Positions 37,438-46,199 of a stretch of DNA of 64,000 nucleotides are shown here, in pieces. Each line of letters starts with the position of its first letter. Positions within the stretch are counted from its first letter, which is position 1. Source of the stretch: Altibacter lentus (GTDB taxonomy: Bacteria; Bacteroidota; Bacteroidia; Flavobacteriales; Flavobacteriaceae); NCBI RefSeq assembly GCF_000746845.1, contig NZ_KN050846.1:2806963-2870962 (forward strand), given 5' to 3'. Below the pieces are notes generated by a model, which saw only the letters and a list, made by a program, of their open reading frames with translations, had not been told where the DNA came from and did not search any database. Position numbers and translations under genes: made by a program.

Positions 37438-38199
37438 TTTTTTACAAACGGGTAGTAGTTCTCCTTTGGCCAGACGGTAAGTATCTATTTCTTCTTCGGA
37501 AAGGGTCTTGGTGTAATCTACTGCAGTTACCTTAAAACCTACGCTCGCCAGTTTGTCAAAATAATCCATTCCGTAGATACGAACATGATCATATTGTCCA
37601 AAGATCTTTGCACGTTCCTTTGGATCGGTGATGGAGTTGTCCTCGAAGGTCGTTTTCCTGTCTGCATCATACGGAACCTGAAGAATGGCCATACCTCCCG
37701 GAGATAGGATCCGATACAGCTCCTGCATCGCTTTCGTGTCGTTTGGGATATGTTCCAAAACGTGATTACAAATGATAACATCGAAACTTTCGTCTTCAAA
37801 AGGCAGTGCACATATATCTGCTTTTACATCGGCCAACGGCGAATTGAGATCGGTAGTAGTGTAGTTAAGGTGTTTCAGCTTACGGAAACGCTTGTAAAAT
37901 GCCTGTTCCGGTGCAAAATGCAATACAGAATGCGGCTGCGAAAAGAAGGTCGTTTCACGTTTCAGATACAACCAGAACAATCTATGACGCTCTAAAGAAA
38001 GCGTGCCGGGAGCCAGTACATTTTCACGTACCTTTTCGTAACCGTAGGGAAGGAATTTCCGAAAGGACCGCCCGTCTATTGGGTCTGTGTAACGGTCGCC
38101 ACGAAGAAAGAAGGCCACTACCGGGCGTACCAGATAACTAAGTCTAATGAGGAGGGTTCTGGGAACGAGATTCAGAAAAAATTTAAAGAGCTGATGCAT
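37423..38199 (-). CDS. Class I SAM-dependent methyltransferase
   Basis: A 258-residue methyltransferase of the Methyltransf_11 type. Motif I is degenerate (VLHFAPEQAFYKRF), followed by DLNSPLADVKADICALPF and the clear post-motif FDVIICNHVLEHIPNDTKAM. The substrate cannot be told. The N-terminal 35 residues contain a hydrophobic stretch (RLSYLVRPVVAFFL) that may touch the membrane. It is third in the HAD-map-methyltransferase operon, 11 bp after map. Confidence 0.87.
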   Translation of the reverse strand: MHQLFKFFLNLVPRTLLIRLSYLVRPVVAFFLRGDRYTDPIDGRSFRKFLPYGYEKVRENVLAPGTLSLERHRLFWLYLKRETTFFSQPHSVLHFAPEQAFYKRFRKLKHLNYTTTDLNSPLADVKADICALPFEDESFDVIICNHVLEHIPNDTKAMQELYRILSPGGMAILQVPYDADRKTTFEDNSITDPKERAKIFGQYDHVRIYGMDYFDKLASVGFKVTAVDYTKTLSEEEIDTYRLAKGELLPVCKKLLVE

Positions 38200-38210
38200 T
38201 GTCCAGGATA

Positions 38211-39029
38211 TTACAATACCAGCGCTTTTTGTCTAAATTCGTCTTCTTCGTCGCTCTCGATCCCTAAAGCTTCGTAGATATAAGCAAAGGTGGAAAGCAG
38301 TTCGGGTTTGCCCTCAACCAACGCGACATTGTGTTCAAAATGAGCGCTGGGTTTGCGATCGTGCGTTAAGATCGTCCAACCATCCTGCAACTGCTCAATA
38401 CGCTTCGTACCTAGATTGATCATGGGTTCTATGGCTACGGTCATTCCTTCAATGAATTTCTTGCCCCGCCCACGTCTTCCATAATTAGGCATTTCAGGAT
38501 CTTCGTGCATCTTTCTCCCCAGGCCATGGCCTACAAGTTCGCGTACAACGCCGTAGCCATGTGCTTCACAGTATTGCTGAATGGCATACCCCACATCTCC
38601 AGTACGGTTCCCTGCTTTAAATTCCCGAATACCTACGTATAAGGATTCTTTGGTCACTCTCAGTAATTTTTTTACTTCAGGTGTTACTTCACCCACTTCA
38701 AAGGTATAGGCGTGATCACCGTAGAAACCATTTTTTATAGCACCGCAATCAATGGAGATAATATCCCCTTCCTGCAAAGGAGTGTCGTTCGGGATTCCAT
38801 GTACCACCTGAGCGTTGGGACTCATGCATAAGGTGTTAGGAAAGTCGTACAACCCTAAAAAACCGGGTACGGCCCCATGATCACGAATACACGTTTCGGC
38901 CAAGCTGTCTAAATATAAGGTCGTCACACCCGGCTTCAGCTCTTTGGCAAGTACTCCCAAAGTCTTGGAAACTACGAGAGCCGCTTCACGCATTAGTTCA
39001 ATTTCTTCGGAAGTCTTTGGTATAATCAT
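38211..39029 (-). CDS. map: Type I methionine aminopeptidase
   Basis: Removes the initiator methionine from new proteins in the cytosol. The 272-residue protein has the pita-bread metal-site segments SIDCGAIKNGFYGDHAYTF (two Asp), GHGLGRKMHEDPEMPN (His) and MTVAIEPMIN (Glu), with the final Glu region HFEHNVALVEG. It lacks the long extension seen in some paralogues but has about 15 extra C-terminal residues (SDEEDEFRQKALVL). It lies 9 bp after the HAD gene. Confidence 0.95.
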   Translation of the reverse strand: MIIPKTSEEIELMREAALVVSKTLGVLAKELKPGVTTLYLDSLAETCIRDHGAVPGFLGLYDFPNTLCMSPNAQVVHGIPNDTPLQEGDIISIDCGAIKNGFYGDHAYTFEVGEVTPEVKKLLRVTKESLYVGIREFKAGNRTGDVGYAIQQYCEAHGYGVVRELVGHGLGRKMHEDPEMPNYGRRGRGKKFIEGMTVAIEPMINLGTKRIEQLQDGWTILTHDRKPSAHFEHNVALVEGKPELLSTFAYIYEALGIESDEEDEFRQKALVL

Positions 39030-39038
39030 AGTATCTCT

Positions 39039-39446
39039 TTAAAAGGAAAACCATCCTTTTTTTCTCTTTTTTGCACCTGACGTATCGAGTTTCGATTCTC
39101 CGATCAAATCCTGATAGATCTCACCCCAACTCTTCAGTCCGCCCACATTTCGGTCGTCGATAAAAAGATCGGCGTTGATCTTTCTGCTGTACTTTGGGTC
39201 GAACTCTTCTTCGGGGAAACTTTTATTTACCGCATAGAAGGTAACCCCATGTTCTTTGCAAAAGGCAACCGCTTCATCGAGTGCCCGCCCGTTTCGATAG
39301 GTCCAAAGGATCAATCGATGGCCGCGTTCCTGTAGCTTTTTCAGGGTGTCGAATGCAAATATAATAGGCTTGCCTATTTTGGGATATTCATCTTCAACAA
39401 TAGTCCCGTCAAAATCGATCGCTATGGTATAGGTTTCGTGCATCAT
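39039..39446 (-). CDS. Small HAD-superfamily phosphatase (BT0820-like)
   Basis: A 135-residue HAD-fold protein with the catalytic motif IAIDFDGTIVEDEYP (nucleophile Asp in DFDGT) and the later acidic motif DLFIDDRNVGG. The cap is minimal, as in the BT0820 family of Bacteroides. The physiological substrate is unknown. Two adjacent ATGs (39446 and 39443) could start it. It is first in the operon with map and a methyltransferase. Confidence 0.85.
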   Translation of the reverse strand: MMHETYTIAIDFDGTIVEDEYPKIGKPIIFAFDTLKKLQERGHRLILWTYRNGRALDEAVAFCKEHGVTFYAVNKSFPEEEFDPKYSRKINADLFIDDRNVGGLKSWGEIYQDLIGESKLDTSGAKKRKKGWFSF

Positions 39447-39461
39447 GCGTCATTCAAACGG

Positions 39462-39469
39462 CAAAAATA
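39462..39469 (-). promoter_or_regulatory. Candidate -7 element (TATTTTTG) for the HAD-map operon
   Basis: On the minus strand TATTTTTG fits TAnnTTTG, 15 nt upstream of the HAD gene. Confidence 0.5.
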
Positions 39470-39529
39470 CGAAGAATATTACCATTCTTAAAGTTTAATA
39501 TTCAGAAGAAAAGAGTGTTCAAAAAACGC

Positions 39530-41044
39530 TTACAGCAAAGACTCCCGTGTCATCACCTCGGGTTTTTTAATTCCCATCAAGTCAAGAATGGTGGGTGCCA
39601 CATCGCCTAAAATGCCATTATGTATCTCTTTTATTTCAGGATCGATAAGTATAATGGGAACGGGATTGGTGGTATGGGCAGTATTGGGTGAGCCGTCCGG
39701 ATTGCGCATCGTCTCACTGTTGCCGTGGTCTGCCAAAAGAATGGTGGTGTAGCCTTGTTCCAATGCTTCTTCCACAATGATCTTAGCGCAAGCGTCTACC
39801 GTTTCGCAGGCTTTGACTGCTGCTTCAAAGACTCCCGTATGCCCCACCATATCGGGGTTGGCAAAATTCAAGCAGATGAAATCGGCGGTTTTGTTCTTGA
39901 TCTCCGGTAAGATCTTATCGCGTACCTCATAGGCACTCATCTCGGGCTGAAGATCGTAGGTAGCTACTTTTGGCGAAGGGCAAAGGATACGCTTCTCGCC
40001 TTCAAAAGGTGTTTCTCGTCCGCCATTAAAAAAGAACGTGACGTGTGGATATTTTTCGGTTTCGGCGATGCGTATCTGGGTCTTTCCGTGTTGTTCCAGT
40101 ACTTCGCCCAATGGTTCGGTAACGTGTTCCTTGTTGTAGACCACCTTGATCCCTTCAAAAGAATCGTCGTAATTGGTAAGTGTTACATAATATAAAGGAA
40201 TTCGTTTCATGCCAAATCCTTCATAATCGGTTTGGGTAAGTACCTCGGTGAGTTGCCTGCCGCGATCTGTTCGAAAATTAAAAAAGATCACCACATCACC
40301 TTCAGAAAGAGTAGCACGTGGCCGGCCATTTTTCGTCATTACAATAGGCTCTAAAAATTCGTCTGTGATCCCTTCAGAATAACTAGTCTCAATACTTTGT
40401 ACCGCATTTTCTGAAGCTGTCCCCTTTCCGAAGACTAACAGATCGTATACTCTTTTTACACGTTCCCATCGCTTATCACGATCCATGGCGTAATACCTTC
40501 CTATCACCGAAGCTAAGGTGCCTGTGGTTTTTGCAAGGTGCTCCTCCAACGTTTTGATATGTCCGGCACCCGATTTAGGATCGACGTCTCGTCCATCGGT
40601 GAAGGCGTGGACAAAAACATCGGTAAGACCGGCATTATGTGCAGCGCTAAGTAGCCCTTTTAAATGGTCGATATGGGAATGGACACCTCCGTTAGAGACC
40701 AACCCCAAAAAATGCACTTTTTTGTTATGTTCCCTTGCGAATTGAAAAGCCTTTTTTAATTCAGGCTCGTCCTGCAGTGTTTTATGCTGAATGGCCAGAT
40801 TTACCTTGGCCAGGTCTTGGTAGACAATGCGACCGGCTCCCAGATTCATGTGTCCCACTTCACTGTTGCCCATTTGTCCCTCGGGAAGTCCAACATTCAT
40901 GCCGTGTGTAAGTAATTGTGCATGGGGATATTTCTTATATAATGAATCTATAAAAGGAGTACGGGCTTGTGCAACGGCAGACACGGAAGGGTCTTGTGTT
41001 ACTCCCCAGCCGTCGAGGATTAAAAGAAGGACCTTTTTGTTCAT
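39530..41044 (-). CDS. gpmI: 2,3-bisphosphoglycerate-independent phosphoglycerate mutase
   Basis: Interconverts 3- and 2-phosphoglycerate in glycolysis with two metal ions and a phosphoserine intermediate. At 504 residues it has the alkaline-phosphatase-fold start LLLILDGWG, the nucleophile serine in GNSEVGHMNLGAG, HAFTDGRDVDPKSG in the transferase domain and the metal motif LLADHGNSETM near the end. The length is normal. The start codon lies 4 nt from a TAnnTTTG element, so the message is probably leaderless. Confidence 0.97.
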   Translation of the reverse strand: MNKKVLLLILDGWGVTQDPSVSAVAQARTPFIDSLYKKYPHAQLLTHGMNVGLPEGQMGNSEVGHMNLGAGRIVYQDLAKVNLAIQHKTLQDEPELKKAFQFAREHNKKVHFLGLVSNGGVHSHIDHLKGLLSAAHNAGLTDVFVHAFTDGRDVDPKSGAGHIKTLEEHLAKTTGTLASVIGRYYAMDRDKRWERVKRVYDLLVFGKGTASENAVQSIETSYSEGITDEFLEPIVMTKNGRPRATLSEGDVVIFFNFRTDRGRQLTEVLTQTDYEGFGMKRIPLYYVTLTNYDDSFEGIKVVYNKEHVTEPLGEVLEQHGKTQIRIAETEKYPHVTFFFNGGRETPFEGEKRILCPSPKVATYDLQPEMSAYEVRDKILPEIKNKTADFICLNFANPDMVGHTGVFEAAVKACETVDACAKIIVEEALEQGYTTILLADHGNSETMRNPDGSPNTAHTTNPVPIILIDPEIKEIHNGILGDVAPTILDLMGIKKPEVMTRESLL

Positions 41045-41048
41045 AGCA

Positions 41049-41056
41049 CAAAGATA
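41049..41056 (-). promoter_or_regulatory. Candidate -7 element (TATCTTTG) for gpmI
   Basis: On the minus strand TATCTTTG ends only 4 nt before the ATG. Transcription would start at or very near the start codon. Confidence 0.6.
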
Positions 41057-41182
41057 CTCACAAAGAACTTTTAAAAAAACGAAGCTTTTCTACAATTTTG
41101 AAGTCAATAGCGTATTTATATAATTAAGTCGAGTATCCGTCGCCGTTATTGCCTTTAGAAGTTGTATTTTCTATGTGAGTGA

Positions 41183-41701
41183 TCACTCAGACTTATGTGC
41201 TTCTATTTCGATCTCTACCATAAACTCAGGTAGCGCTAGTTCCTTTACGCCTACCCACGTACCGGTTGGAAATTGGTTTTTGTAGATCTCTGTTCTGTAG
41301 GCAGATTTTTCAAGTAGGAGCGGCATATTGGTGGTAAAAATATTTTCAACTACTACATCATCAAAAGTACAGCCGTAATGCCTTAATATCTTTTCTAGGT
41401 CTGCGTAACAATTTTTCATTTGCTGTTCTATATCGTCCACGGCAGTAGGGTTTCCTTGGTCGTCCATGCTTACAGCTCCGGAAATTTTTATGCTATTCCC
41501 AATTTTTACGGCATGCGAATACCCATAGGCTTTTTCTACTTCAGGACGGAGTGAAAAATATTCAGGTTTGTGTGATTCAACGAGCACTTCCTTTTCAACT
41601 TCTTTGGTTTCTTGCTTCTCTTTTTGTTCACAACTCTGGAATCCAAGAAACAAGGTAAAAAGTACTGTGAGTGCTGTTAGGCGGTTGGTTAGCTTTTTCA
41701 T
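41183..41701 (-). CDS. Exported RidA/YjgF-family lipoprotein
   Basis: A 172-residue protein whose last ~120 residues are a RidA-type domain (YGYSHAVKIGNSIKISGAVS, DIEQQMKNCYADLEKIL, FPTGTWVGVKEL). It is preceded by a lipoprotein signal with Cys24 in LGFQSC and a charged linker (EQKEKQETKEVEKEVL). Typical RidA proteins are cytosolic imine deaminases with an Arg near the end; here the corresponding segment reads ALPEFMVEIEIEA with no obvious Arg, so deaminase activity is doubtful. It is a single gene. Confidence 0.85.
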   Translation of the reverse strand: MKKLTNRLTALTVLFTLFLGFQSCEQKEKQETKEVEKEVLVESHKPEYFSLRPEVEKAYGYSHAVKIGNSIKISGAVSMDDQGNPTAVDDIEQQMKNCYADLEKILRHYGCTFDDVVVENIFTTNMPLLLEKSAYRTEIYKNQFPTGTWVGVKELALPEFMVEIEIEAHKSE

Positions 41702-41787
41702 AATGTTTAATTTTAGTGACTACTTTGGTCGGTTTTCGATTGTGCCGTTTTTATGCAGCGTATAGTTTTTCGGCTAGAGGTACACAG

Positions 41788-42549
41788 CTACCCTCCATAT
41801 TTTTTGATGGCCTCTTTAATGTGTTCAATACGGTTCTCGGGATCGGGATGTGTACTTTTGAATTCGGGGGCACGGTTTGGTCCTGCGGCATCCTTGAGGA
41901 TTTGCATCACTTCGATCATTTCATACGGGTCGTAGCCTGCCTTGATCATAAAGCGTACGCCCAGATCGTCACTTTCCAACTCGTCATCGCGTCCATTGCC
42001 TAATAATACATTTTGACCTATGCCGGCTACAACATTCCCTGCATCGGCTCCTACCGAAGCCCCTTGGGCTATTGTTTGCCAAAACTCGCTGTTGGCAATG
42101 CGTTCTGCAGAGTGTCGTCCCAATACGTGACCCACTTCATGCCCGAGCACTCCGGCCAGTTGATCTTCGGTCTCCAGTTTTGAAAGCAGGGCATAGGTGA
42201 TAAATATTTGTCCGCCGGGAAGTGCAAAAGCGTTAATGATATTGGGGTCTGCGAGCAGATGAAATTCGTAGCGGTAAGGGGTGTCACGAGCCACAGTATT
42301 ATCGACCAACTTGGCACCCACCATGTCCACATAAGCCTGCATTTGTTCGTCCGGGTAGAGTCCTCCGTATTCGGCTGCCATTTGCGGTGCGCTTTGCAAG
42401 CCTATGGCGATCTCTTCTTCTGTGCTCAGCGAGATTGCTTGATCTTTGCCTGTATAAGGGTTCTCTTCGGTCATGGCACATTTTCTGAAGAATGCGAACA
42501 CGACAATAGCCAGCCCAATCAATATGCGAATTTTCCAACTACCTCTCAT
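41788..42549 (-). CDS. M48-family metallopeptidase
   Basis: A zinc protease of the M48 (Ste24/BepA/LoiP-like) family, 253 residues. An N-terminal hydrophobic anchor (residues 8-21) holds it on the periplasmic side. The catalytic motif HEVGH has H137, E138 and H141, and the third ligand lies in DELESDDLGVRFM. The C-terminal THPDPENRIEHI signature is typical. It probably handles misfolded envelope proteins. The nearest gene on the same strand, the M15 peptidase, lies 24 bp upstream, so the two may be cotranscribed. Confidence 0.92.
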   Translation of the reverse strand: MRGSWKIRILIGLAIVVFAFFRKCAMTEENPYTGKDQAISLSTEEEIAIGLQSAPQMAAEYGGLYPDEQMQAYVDMVGAKLVDNTVARDTPYRYEFHLLADPNIINAFALPGGQIFITYALLSKLETEDQLAGVLGHEVGHVLGRHSAERIANSEFWQTIAQGASVGADAGNVVAGIGQNVLLGNGRDDELESDDLGVRFMIKAGYDPYEMIEVMQILKDAAGPNRAPEFKSTHPDPENRIEHIKEAIKKYGG

Positions 42550-42573
42550 AGCTTCAAATTTTGATTCTTAAAA

Positions 42574-43317
42574 TTACGAAAGTAATTCGGGATTGATATC
42601 TAAAATATTTTCGTTTCGGTAGGTTGTGATAAATGCTTCGGAAAAATGCTTCGCTCCCAGGATCTTCTCTTCCTGAAGGATTCTTTGCACATCCAGCTTT
42701 TTATAGGCATTCAGCATGGGTATGGAAACCGGGGCAAAGCTAAAATGCCAGGGCTCGTATTTAAATCCTTTGCGGTGTGCATTGTCTGTATAGACTTCGT
42801 AGAAACCAAAATCATTGGCGTGGTGGTTCATCCATTCCTTGAGTTTGCAAAAAGGACCTGTGCCGTGAAAATGCTCGGGCTGAAGCACATTCGCAGGTCG
42901 TGGGACACTGCTGTCAATAAGGTCCAGATCGGTTCCCCAATGATGCCTTGAAGTGCCGGGAATGGTAGAGTATTCTATAATTTTTGCGATCGCTTCGGAA
43001 GGGGATAGGCCTTGATCTGTAAACCGGCGAAACTTGCCTTCGAAGATCTCCTTTTGCCGTTGAAAACTACGGTAAGCAGAAACTACTTCAATGGCGATCC
43101 CTTCCTTGGCCGCTTCCTGTTTCATCCTTTCAAAAGCTACTTTAGCCTCCTTGTGCATCTTTGATGTATACGAATCACCTTCAATGTTTGCGTTGCCTTT
43201 ACCAATAAGTTGATCACGGGTAAAAGGTTCTTGGAGGGCTGTAAAGGATAATTGAGGCAGTAAGCTCATGCCCAGTGCGGCTGCCCCGCTTATTTTTATA
43301 AATTTGCTTCGCTTCAT
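42574..43317 (-). CDS. M15-family D-Ala-D-Ala carboxypeptidase (VanY-like)
   Basis: A 247-residue periplasmic peptidoglycan carboxypeptidase of the VanY type. Zinc-site segments are visible: SAYRSFQRQKEIF, PGTSRHHWGTDLDL (His and Asp ligands) and EPWHFSF (catalytic Glu and last His). The N-terminus MKRSKFIKISGAAALGMSLL looks like a Tat-style signal with KR rather than RR, so export by Tat is possible but uncertain. It precedes the M48 gene by 24 bp. Confidence 0.9.
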   Translation of the reverse strand: MKRSKFIKISGAAALGMSLLPQLSFTALQEPFTRDQLIGKGNANIEGDSYTSKMHKEAKVAFERMKQEAAKEGIAIEVVSAYRSFQRQKEIFEGKFRRFTDQGLSPSEAIAKIIEYSTIPGTSRHHWGTDLDLIDSSVPRPANVLQPEHFHGTGPFCKLKEWMNHHANDFGFYEVYTDNAHRKGFKYEPWHFSFAPVSIPMLNAYKKLDVQRILQEEKILGAKHFSEAFITTYRNENILDINPELLS

Positions 43318-43353
43318 TTTATATCTTAGTCCTGTTCTAAAAGTAGCATTATT

Positions 43354-43788
43354 TTGAAAGATTCCAATATTGCCATCCGTTTAATTCCGAAGCAGGACAT
43401 CACAAGTATTGTGCCTTTGCTTCAGAAACTGGGGAATAACAGCGTTCCTAAAGCCCTTCTAACAGAACGGGTGCAGGAAATGGCCTCCCAAAATTACCAA
43501 TGTGTCGGGATCTATGCTTCCAAAGTGCTTATAGGAACCTGCGGCATGTGGTTCCAAACACGGCATTATGCCGGAAGAAGTATGGAGATCGATCATGTTT
43601 TTATAGATGAAGCGTATCGAAAACAGGGGATTGGGAAGGAACTCATGGAATGGATCTATGTCTATGCAGTACAAACGGATTGCAGGTGGGTAGAGTTAAA
43701 TACATACGTACATAATTTCCCTTCTCACAAATTTTATTACAATCAGGGGTTTGTCGCCAAAGGCTATCATTTTGTAAAGGAATTGTAG
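43354..43788 (+). CDS. GNAT-family N-acetyltransferase
   Basis: A 144-residue acetyl-CoA-dependent acetyltransferase with the GNAT core: IDHVFIDEAYRKQGIGKELM carries the R/Q-x-x-G-x-G/A pyrophosphate motif (RKQGIG), and VELNTYVHNFPSHKFYYNQGF is the usual motif B. The start is a TTG at 43354 because no ATG is available before residue 50. The substrate is unknown. It is a single gene between divergent M15 and convergent pepE. Confidence 0.88.
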   Translation: MKDSNIAIRLIPKQDITSIVPLLQKLGNNSVPKALLTERVQEMASQNYQCVGIYASKVLIGTCGMWFQTRHYAGRSMEIDHVFIDEAYRKQGIGKELMEWIYVYAVQTDCRWVELNTYVHNFPSHKFYYNQGFVAKGYHFVKEL

Positions 43789-43793
43789 CGGAT

Positions 43794-44495
43794 TTAAAAA
43801 GATACGATCGAATTCGGGGTGAGCTCATACGGTTCTTTACCCTGTTCAAAGATACGAGCGTTCAAGTCACCTCGTAATTTAATAATAGCTCCCTTTACTT
43901 CCAGCCAACTGCCTTCCCGAAGCCCTATCACAGGAATGGTGTTTTGGGTATGAAACTCATTAATACGTGTTTCCCGTGTCTCTCCCATATGAGTACTTGA
44001 CGGATCAGGGTCCAAATAATGCGGATTGATATTAAAGGGAACCACCCCCAGCGTTTTGAAGGACGGAGGGTAGACAATGGGCATATCGTTGGTGGTTTGC
44101 ATAGAGATCCCACAAATATTGCTGCCCGCACTGGTGCCTAAATAGGGAAGACCATTGAAGATCGCTTCCCGTAAGGGTTGCATTAATTGTAATTGATGGA
44201 GCGCCGTGACCAACACGAAAGTATTTCCGCCACCGGTAAAAATACCTTTGGCTTCCCGTATTGCTTTTTGAGGGTCTGTAAACGTGTGAAGTCCTCGCAA
44301 CTCTTTTCCTATTTTCTTAAATGCTTCGGAAGCTTTTTCGGTATAGGCATCGTGTGTAATTCCGCCGGGACGGGCATAGGGGATAAAGATCACTTCATTG
44401 GTGTGTTTAAACAGATCGGAAAGCGTTTCAGATAAATAGTCCAAATAGCCGCCGCCGTAGACCGTCGAAGTACTTGCAACAATAAGGTTCTTCAT
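43794..44495 (-). CDS. pepE: Dipeptidase E (peptidase S51)
   Basis: Cleaves N-terminal aspartyl dipeptides in the cytosol. The 233-residue protein carries the nucleophile Ser in YLGTSAGSNICG and the family's IFTGGGNTF and INPHYLDPDPSSTHMGETR (His of the triad). The length is normal. It is a single gene, convergent with the GNAT gene and divergent from the regulatory-domain gene at 44581. Confidence 0.94.
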   Translation of the reverse strand: MKNLIVASTSTVYGGGYLDYLSETLSDLFKHTNEVIFIPYARPGGITHDAYTEKASEAFKKIGKELRGLHTFTDPQKAIREAKGIFTGGGNTFVLVTALHQLQLMQPLREAIFNGLPYLGTSAGSNICGISMQTTNDMPIVYPPSFKTLGVVPFNINPHYLDPDPSSTHMGETRETRINEFHTQNTIPVIGLREGSWLEVKGAIIKLRGDLNARIFEQGKEPYELTPNSIVSF

Positions 44496-44580
44496 TATGT
44501 GGGTTCTAAAAAGGTAAATTTAACAATATCCGCCGAAACCTTATGAGTTTGATAAGAAAACAAATCCATACTTTTAAACT

Positions 44581-45393
44581 ATGGAAAAAATATACTTCTT
44601 ACTTCTTTTTATCTTTGTTCCTCTATGCGGAATGGCTCAGCAGGACATTGAGCGGGTACTGATTAGAGGGAAGATCACAGCGCCGGTAGGAGAAGATGTA
44701 GAAAGTGTAAGTGTTTATAATATTTCTTCACAAAAGGGAACCATTACCAATGCCGAAGGACTTTTTGAACTGGAAGTCGCAGAGAATGATCGGGTCCAGG
44801 TCACGGCCTTACAGTTTCAAAGCTTTACGGTAATCGTTGATAAGGGCGTGATAGAAAGCAGGCGCATGGCGATTTATCTAAATCCTGCGGTGAATCAATT
44901 AGAGGAAGTGATCGTGCGCCCGTATGATCTATCTGGAAATATTATTGCCGATCTCAATCGTATTAAAACAGCAACGATCAATCCGGGTTGGGACCTTTCG
45001 TATGAAACGCTTGAGTTCGAATACGAATTTTCTGCAGACGAAGCCACTTCTGTGAAGGGGAATAAAGCCGAAGAAGCGTATTACAACGGACAAAAACAAG
45101 CTAGTTTGGATTTTGTAGGTCTGGCAGGACTTCTTTTTCCGAAGAAGAACAAAAATGCCGATCAAGCGTTTGCAAATAAACTTATATTACACACCGCACT
45201 GCGACAGCGTTTTAGTAATGCATACGTTTCTGAAACCTTCAACATACCGCAAAATCGCGTGAATGATTTCCTTTATTTCCTAGAAGAAAAAGGGGTGAAG
45301 ACCGAATTGCTAAAAGCCGAAAATGAATTGCTGTTGTTAGCGCTTATGCAACGCGAGAGTGTTATTTACCTGCAGAAACTTGACAGCAAATAA
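44581..45393 (+). CDS. Exported carboxypeptidase-like regulatory-domain protein, copy 1
   Basis: A 270-residue protein with a signal peptide (MEKIYFLLLFIFVPLCGMAQ) and a CarbopepD_reg-like beta-sandwich (about 25-105: RGKITAPVGEDVESVSVYN, KGTITNAEGLFELEV, VNQLEEVIV). This domain usually forms the N-terminus of TonB-dependent receptors, but here no plug or barrel follows. The remaining ~160 residues are of unknown fold. The downstream gene is a clear paralogue that shares the pattern VNxLxEVxxxP...LSGN...D...I, and it overlaps by 14 bp. I do not know the function. Confidence 0.85.
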   Translation: MEKIYFLLLFIFVPLCGMAQQDIERVLIRGKITAPVGEDVESVSVYNISSQKGTITNAEGLFELEVAENDRVQVTALQFQSFTVIVDKGVIESRRMAIYLNPAVNQLEEVIVRPYDLSGNIIADLNRIKTATINPGWDLSYETLEFEYEFSADEATSVKGNKAEEAYYNGQKQASLDFVGLAGLLFPKKNKNADQAFANKLILHTALRQRFSNAYVSETFNIPQNRVNDFLYFLEEKGVKTELLKAENELLLLALMQRESVIYLQKLDSK

Positions 45394-46153
45394 TCTTTTA
45401 TTACTAGGTTTTCTTTTTCTTTTTGCCTTTCCGGCAACAGGACAGGAGCGAATGCTGCACGGGAAAATAACGAACGAAACAGATGTGGAAGGCATCCATA
45501 TTCTAAATAGAAGTTCCCGATACAATTCGGTGACAGATGCGCTGGGAAATTTTTCGATCACGGTACGTGCACAGGATTCTCTTTTTATCTCTTCGGTCAA
45601 TTTTGTTCCGAAAACCATTATCGTTACAAAGGAGCTCTATGAAAAAGGAGTGCTTATGGTATTCTTAGACCCTCTGGTTAATGAGCTAAAAGAAGTTGTT
45701 TTTGGGCCCAATCTATCAGGAAATCTACAAACCGATATTAAGAATATAAAAACCGAAAAACCGCTCAATTTCGATGATGTTGGCATTCCCGGTTTCAAAG
45801 GAAAGGGAGAGGAGAAGATCGTTCCTATCGTTCCCTATCTGGGTCTTGCCAGTGCGGTAGACCTGGAGGCCATGTACAAACACATAAGTGGGTATTACCG
45901 TAAATTAAAGCTGAAACGTAAATGGGACCGTGAAAATGTTACGGTACATAATGTAATCGCATTCTACACGGCGACTTTTTTTGAAGAAGCCTATAATATA
46001 CCGGAGGGAAAACTGGAGGACTTCTTGCTTTTTTGTATCGAGACCTCCGACCTGCAAACTGATTTTGAGAACGAGCAGTATGCATTGGTCCTGGAAACCT
46101 TCAACAACCGAAGCGCCATTTACAATTCCAGAAGTTTCGAAAAAAAGGAATAG
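45380..46153 (+). CDS. Exported carboxypeptidase-like regulatory-domain protein, copy 2
   Basis: A paralogue of the preceding protein, about 257 residues. The frame opens at a GTG at 45359, but the TTG at 45380 gives a clean signal peptide (TANNLLLLGFLFLFAFPATG) and overlaps the previous stop by 14 bp. The regulatory domain is seen in HGKITNETDVEGIHILNRSS and VNELKEVVFGPNLSGNLQTD. The C-terminal half keeps the family's shape (FYTATFFEEAYNIPEGKLED, compare FNIPQNRVNDFLYFLEEKG in copy 1). Probably made with copy 1 and the DUF6702 and M1 genes. Confidence 0.83.
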   Translation: MTANNLLLLGFLFLFAFPATGQERMLHGKITNETDVEGIHILNRSSRYNSVTDALGNFSITVRAQDSLFISSVNFVPKTIIVTKELYEKGVLMVFLDPLVNELKEVVFGPNLSGNLQTDIKNIKTEKPLNFDDVGIPGFKGKGEEKIVPIVPYLGLASAVDLEAMYKHISGYYRKLKLKRKWDRENVTVHNVIAFYTATFFEEAYNIPEGKLEDFLLFCIETSDLQTDFENEQYALVLETFNNRSAIYNSRSFEKKE

Positions 46154-46199
46154 TCTTTGTAACGAATACCATTGCACCGCGTCTAATAACCTTTGAAAT

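Noticed and set aside
41176..41189. 14-bp palindrome TGAGTGATCACTCA
   Set aside because: It overlaps the stop codon of the RidA lipoprotein gene and has no T-run or nearby promoter; probably chance or a weak transcript end.
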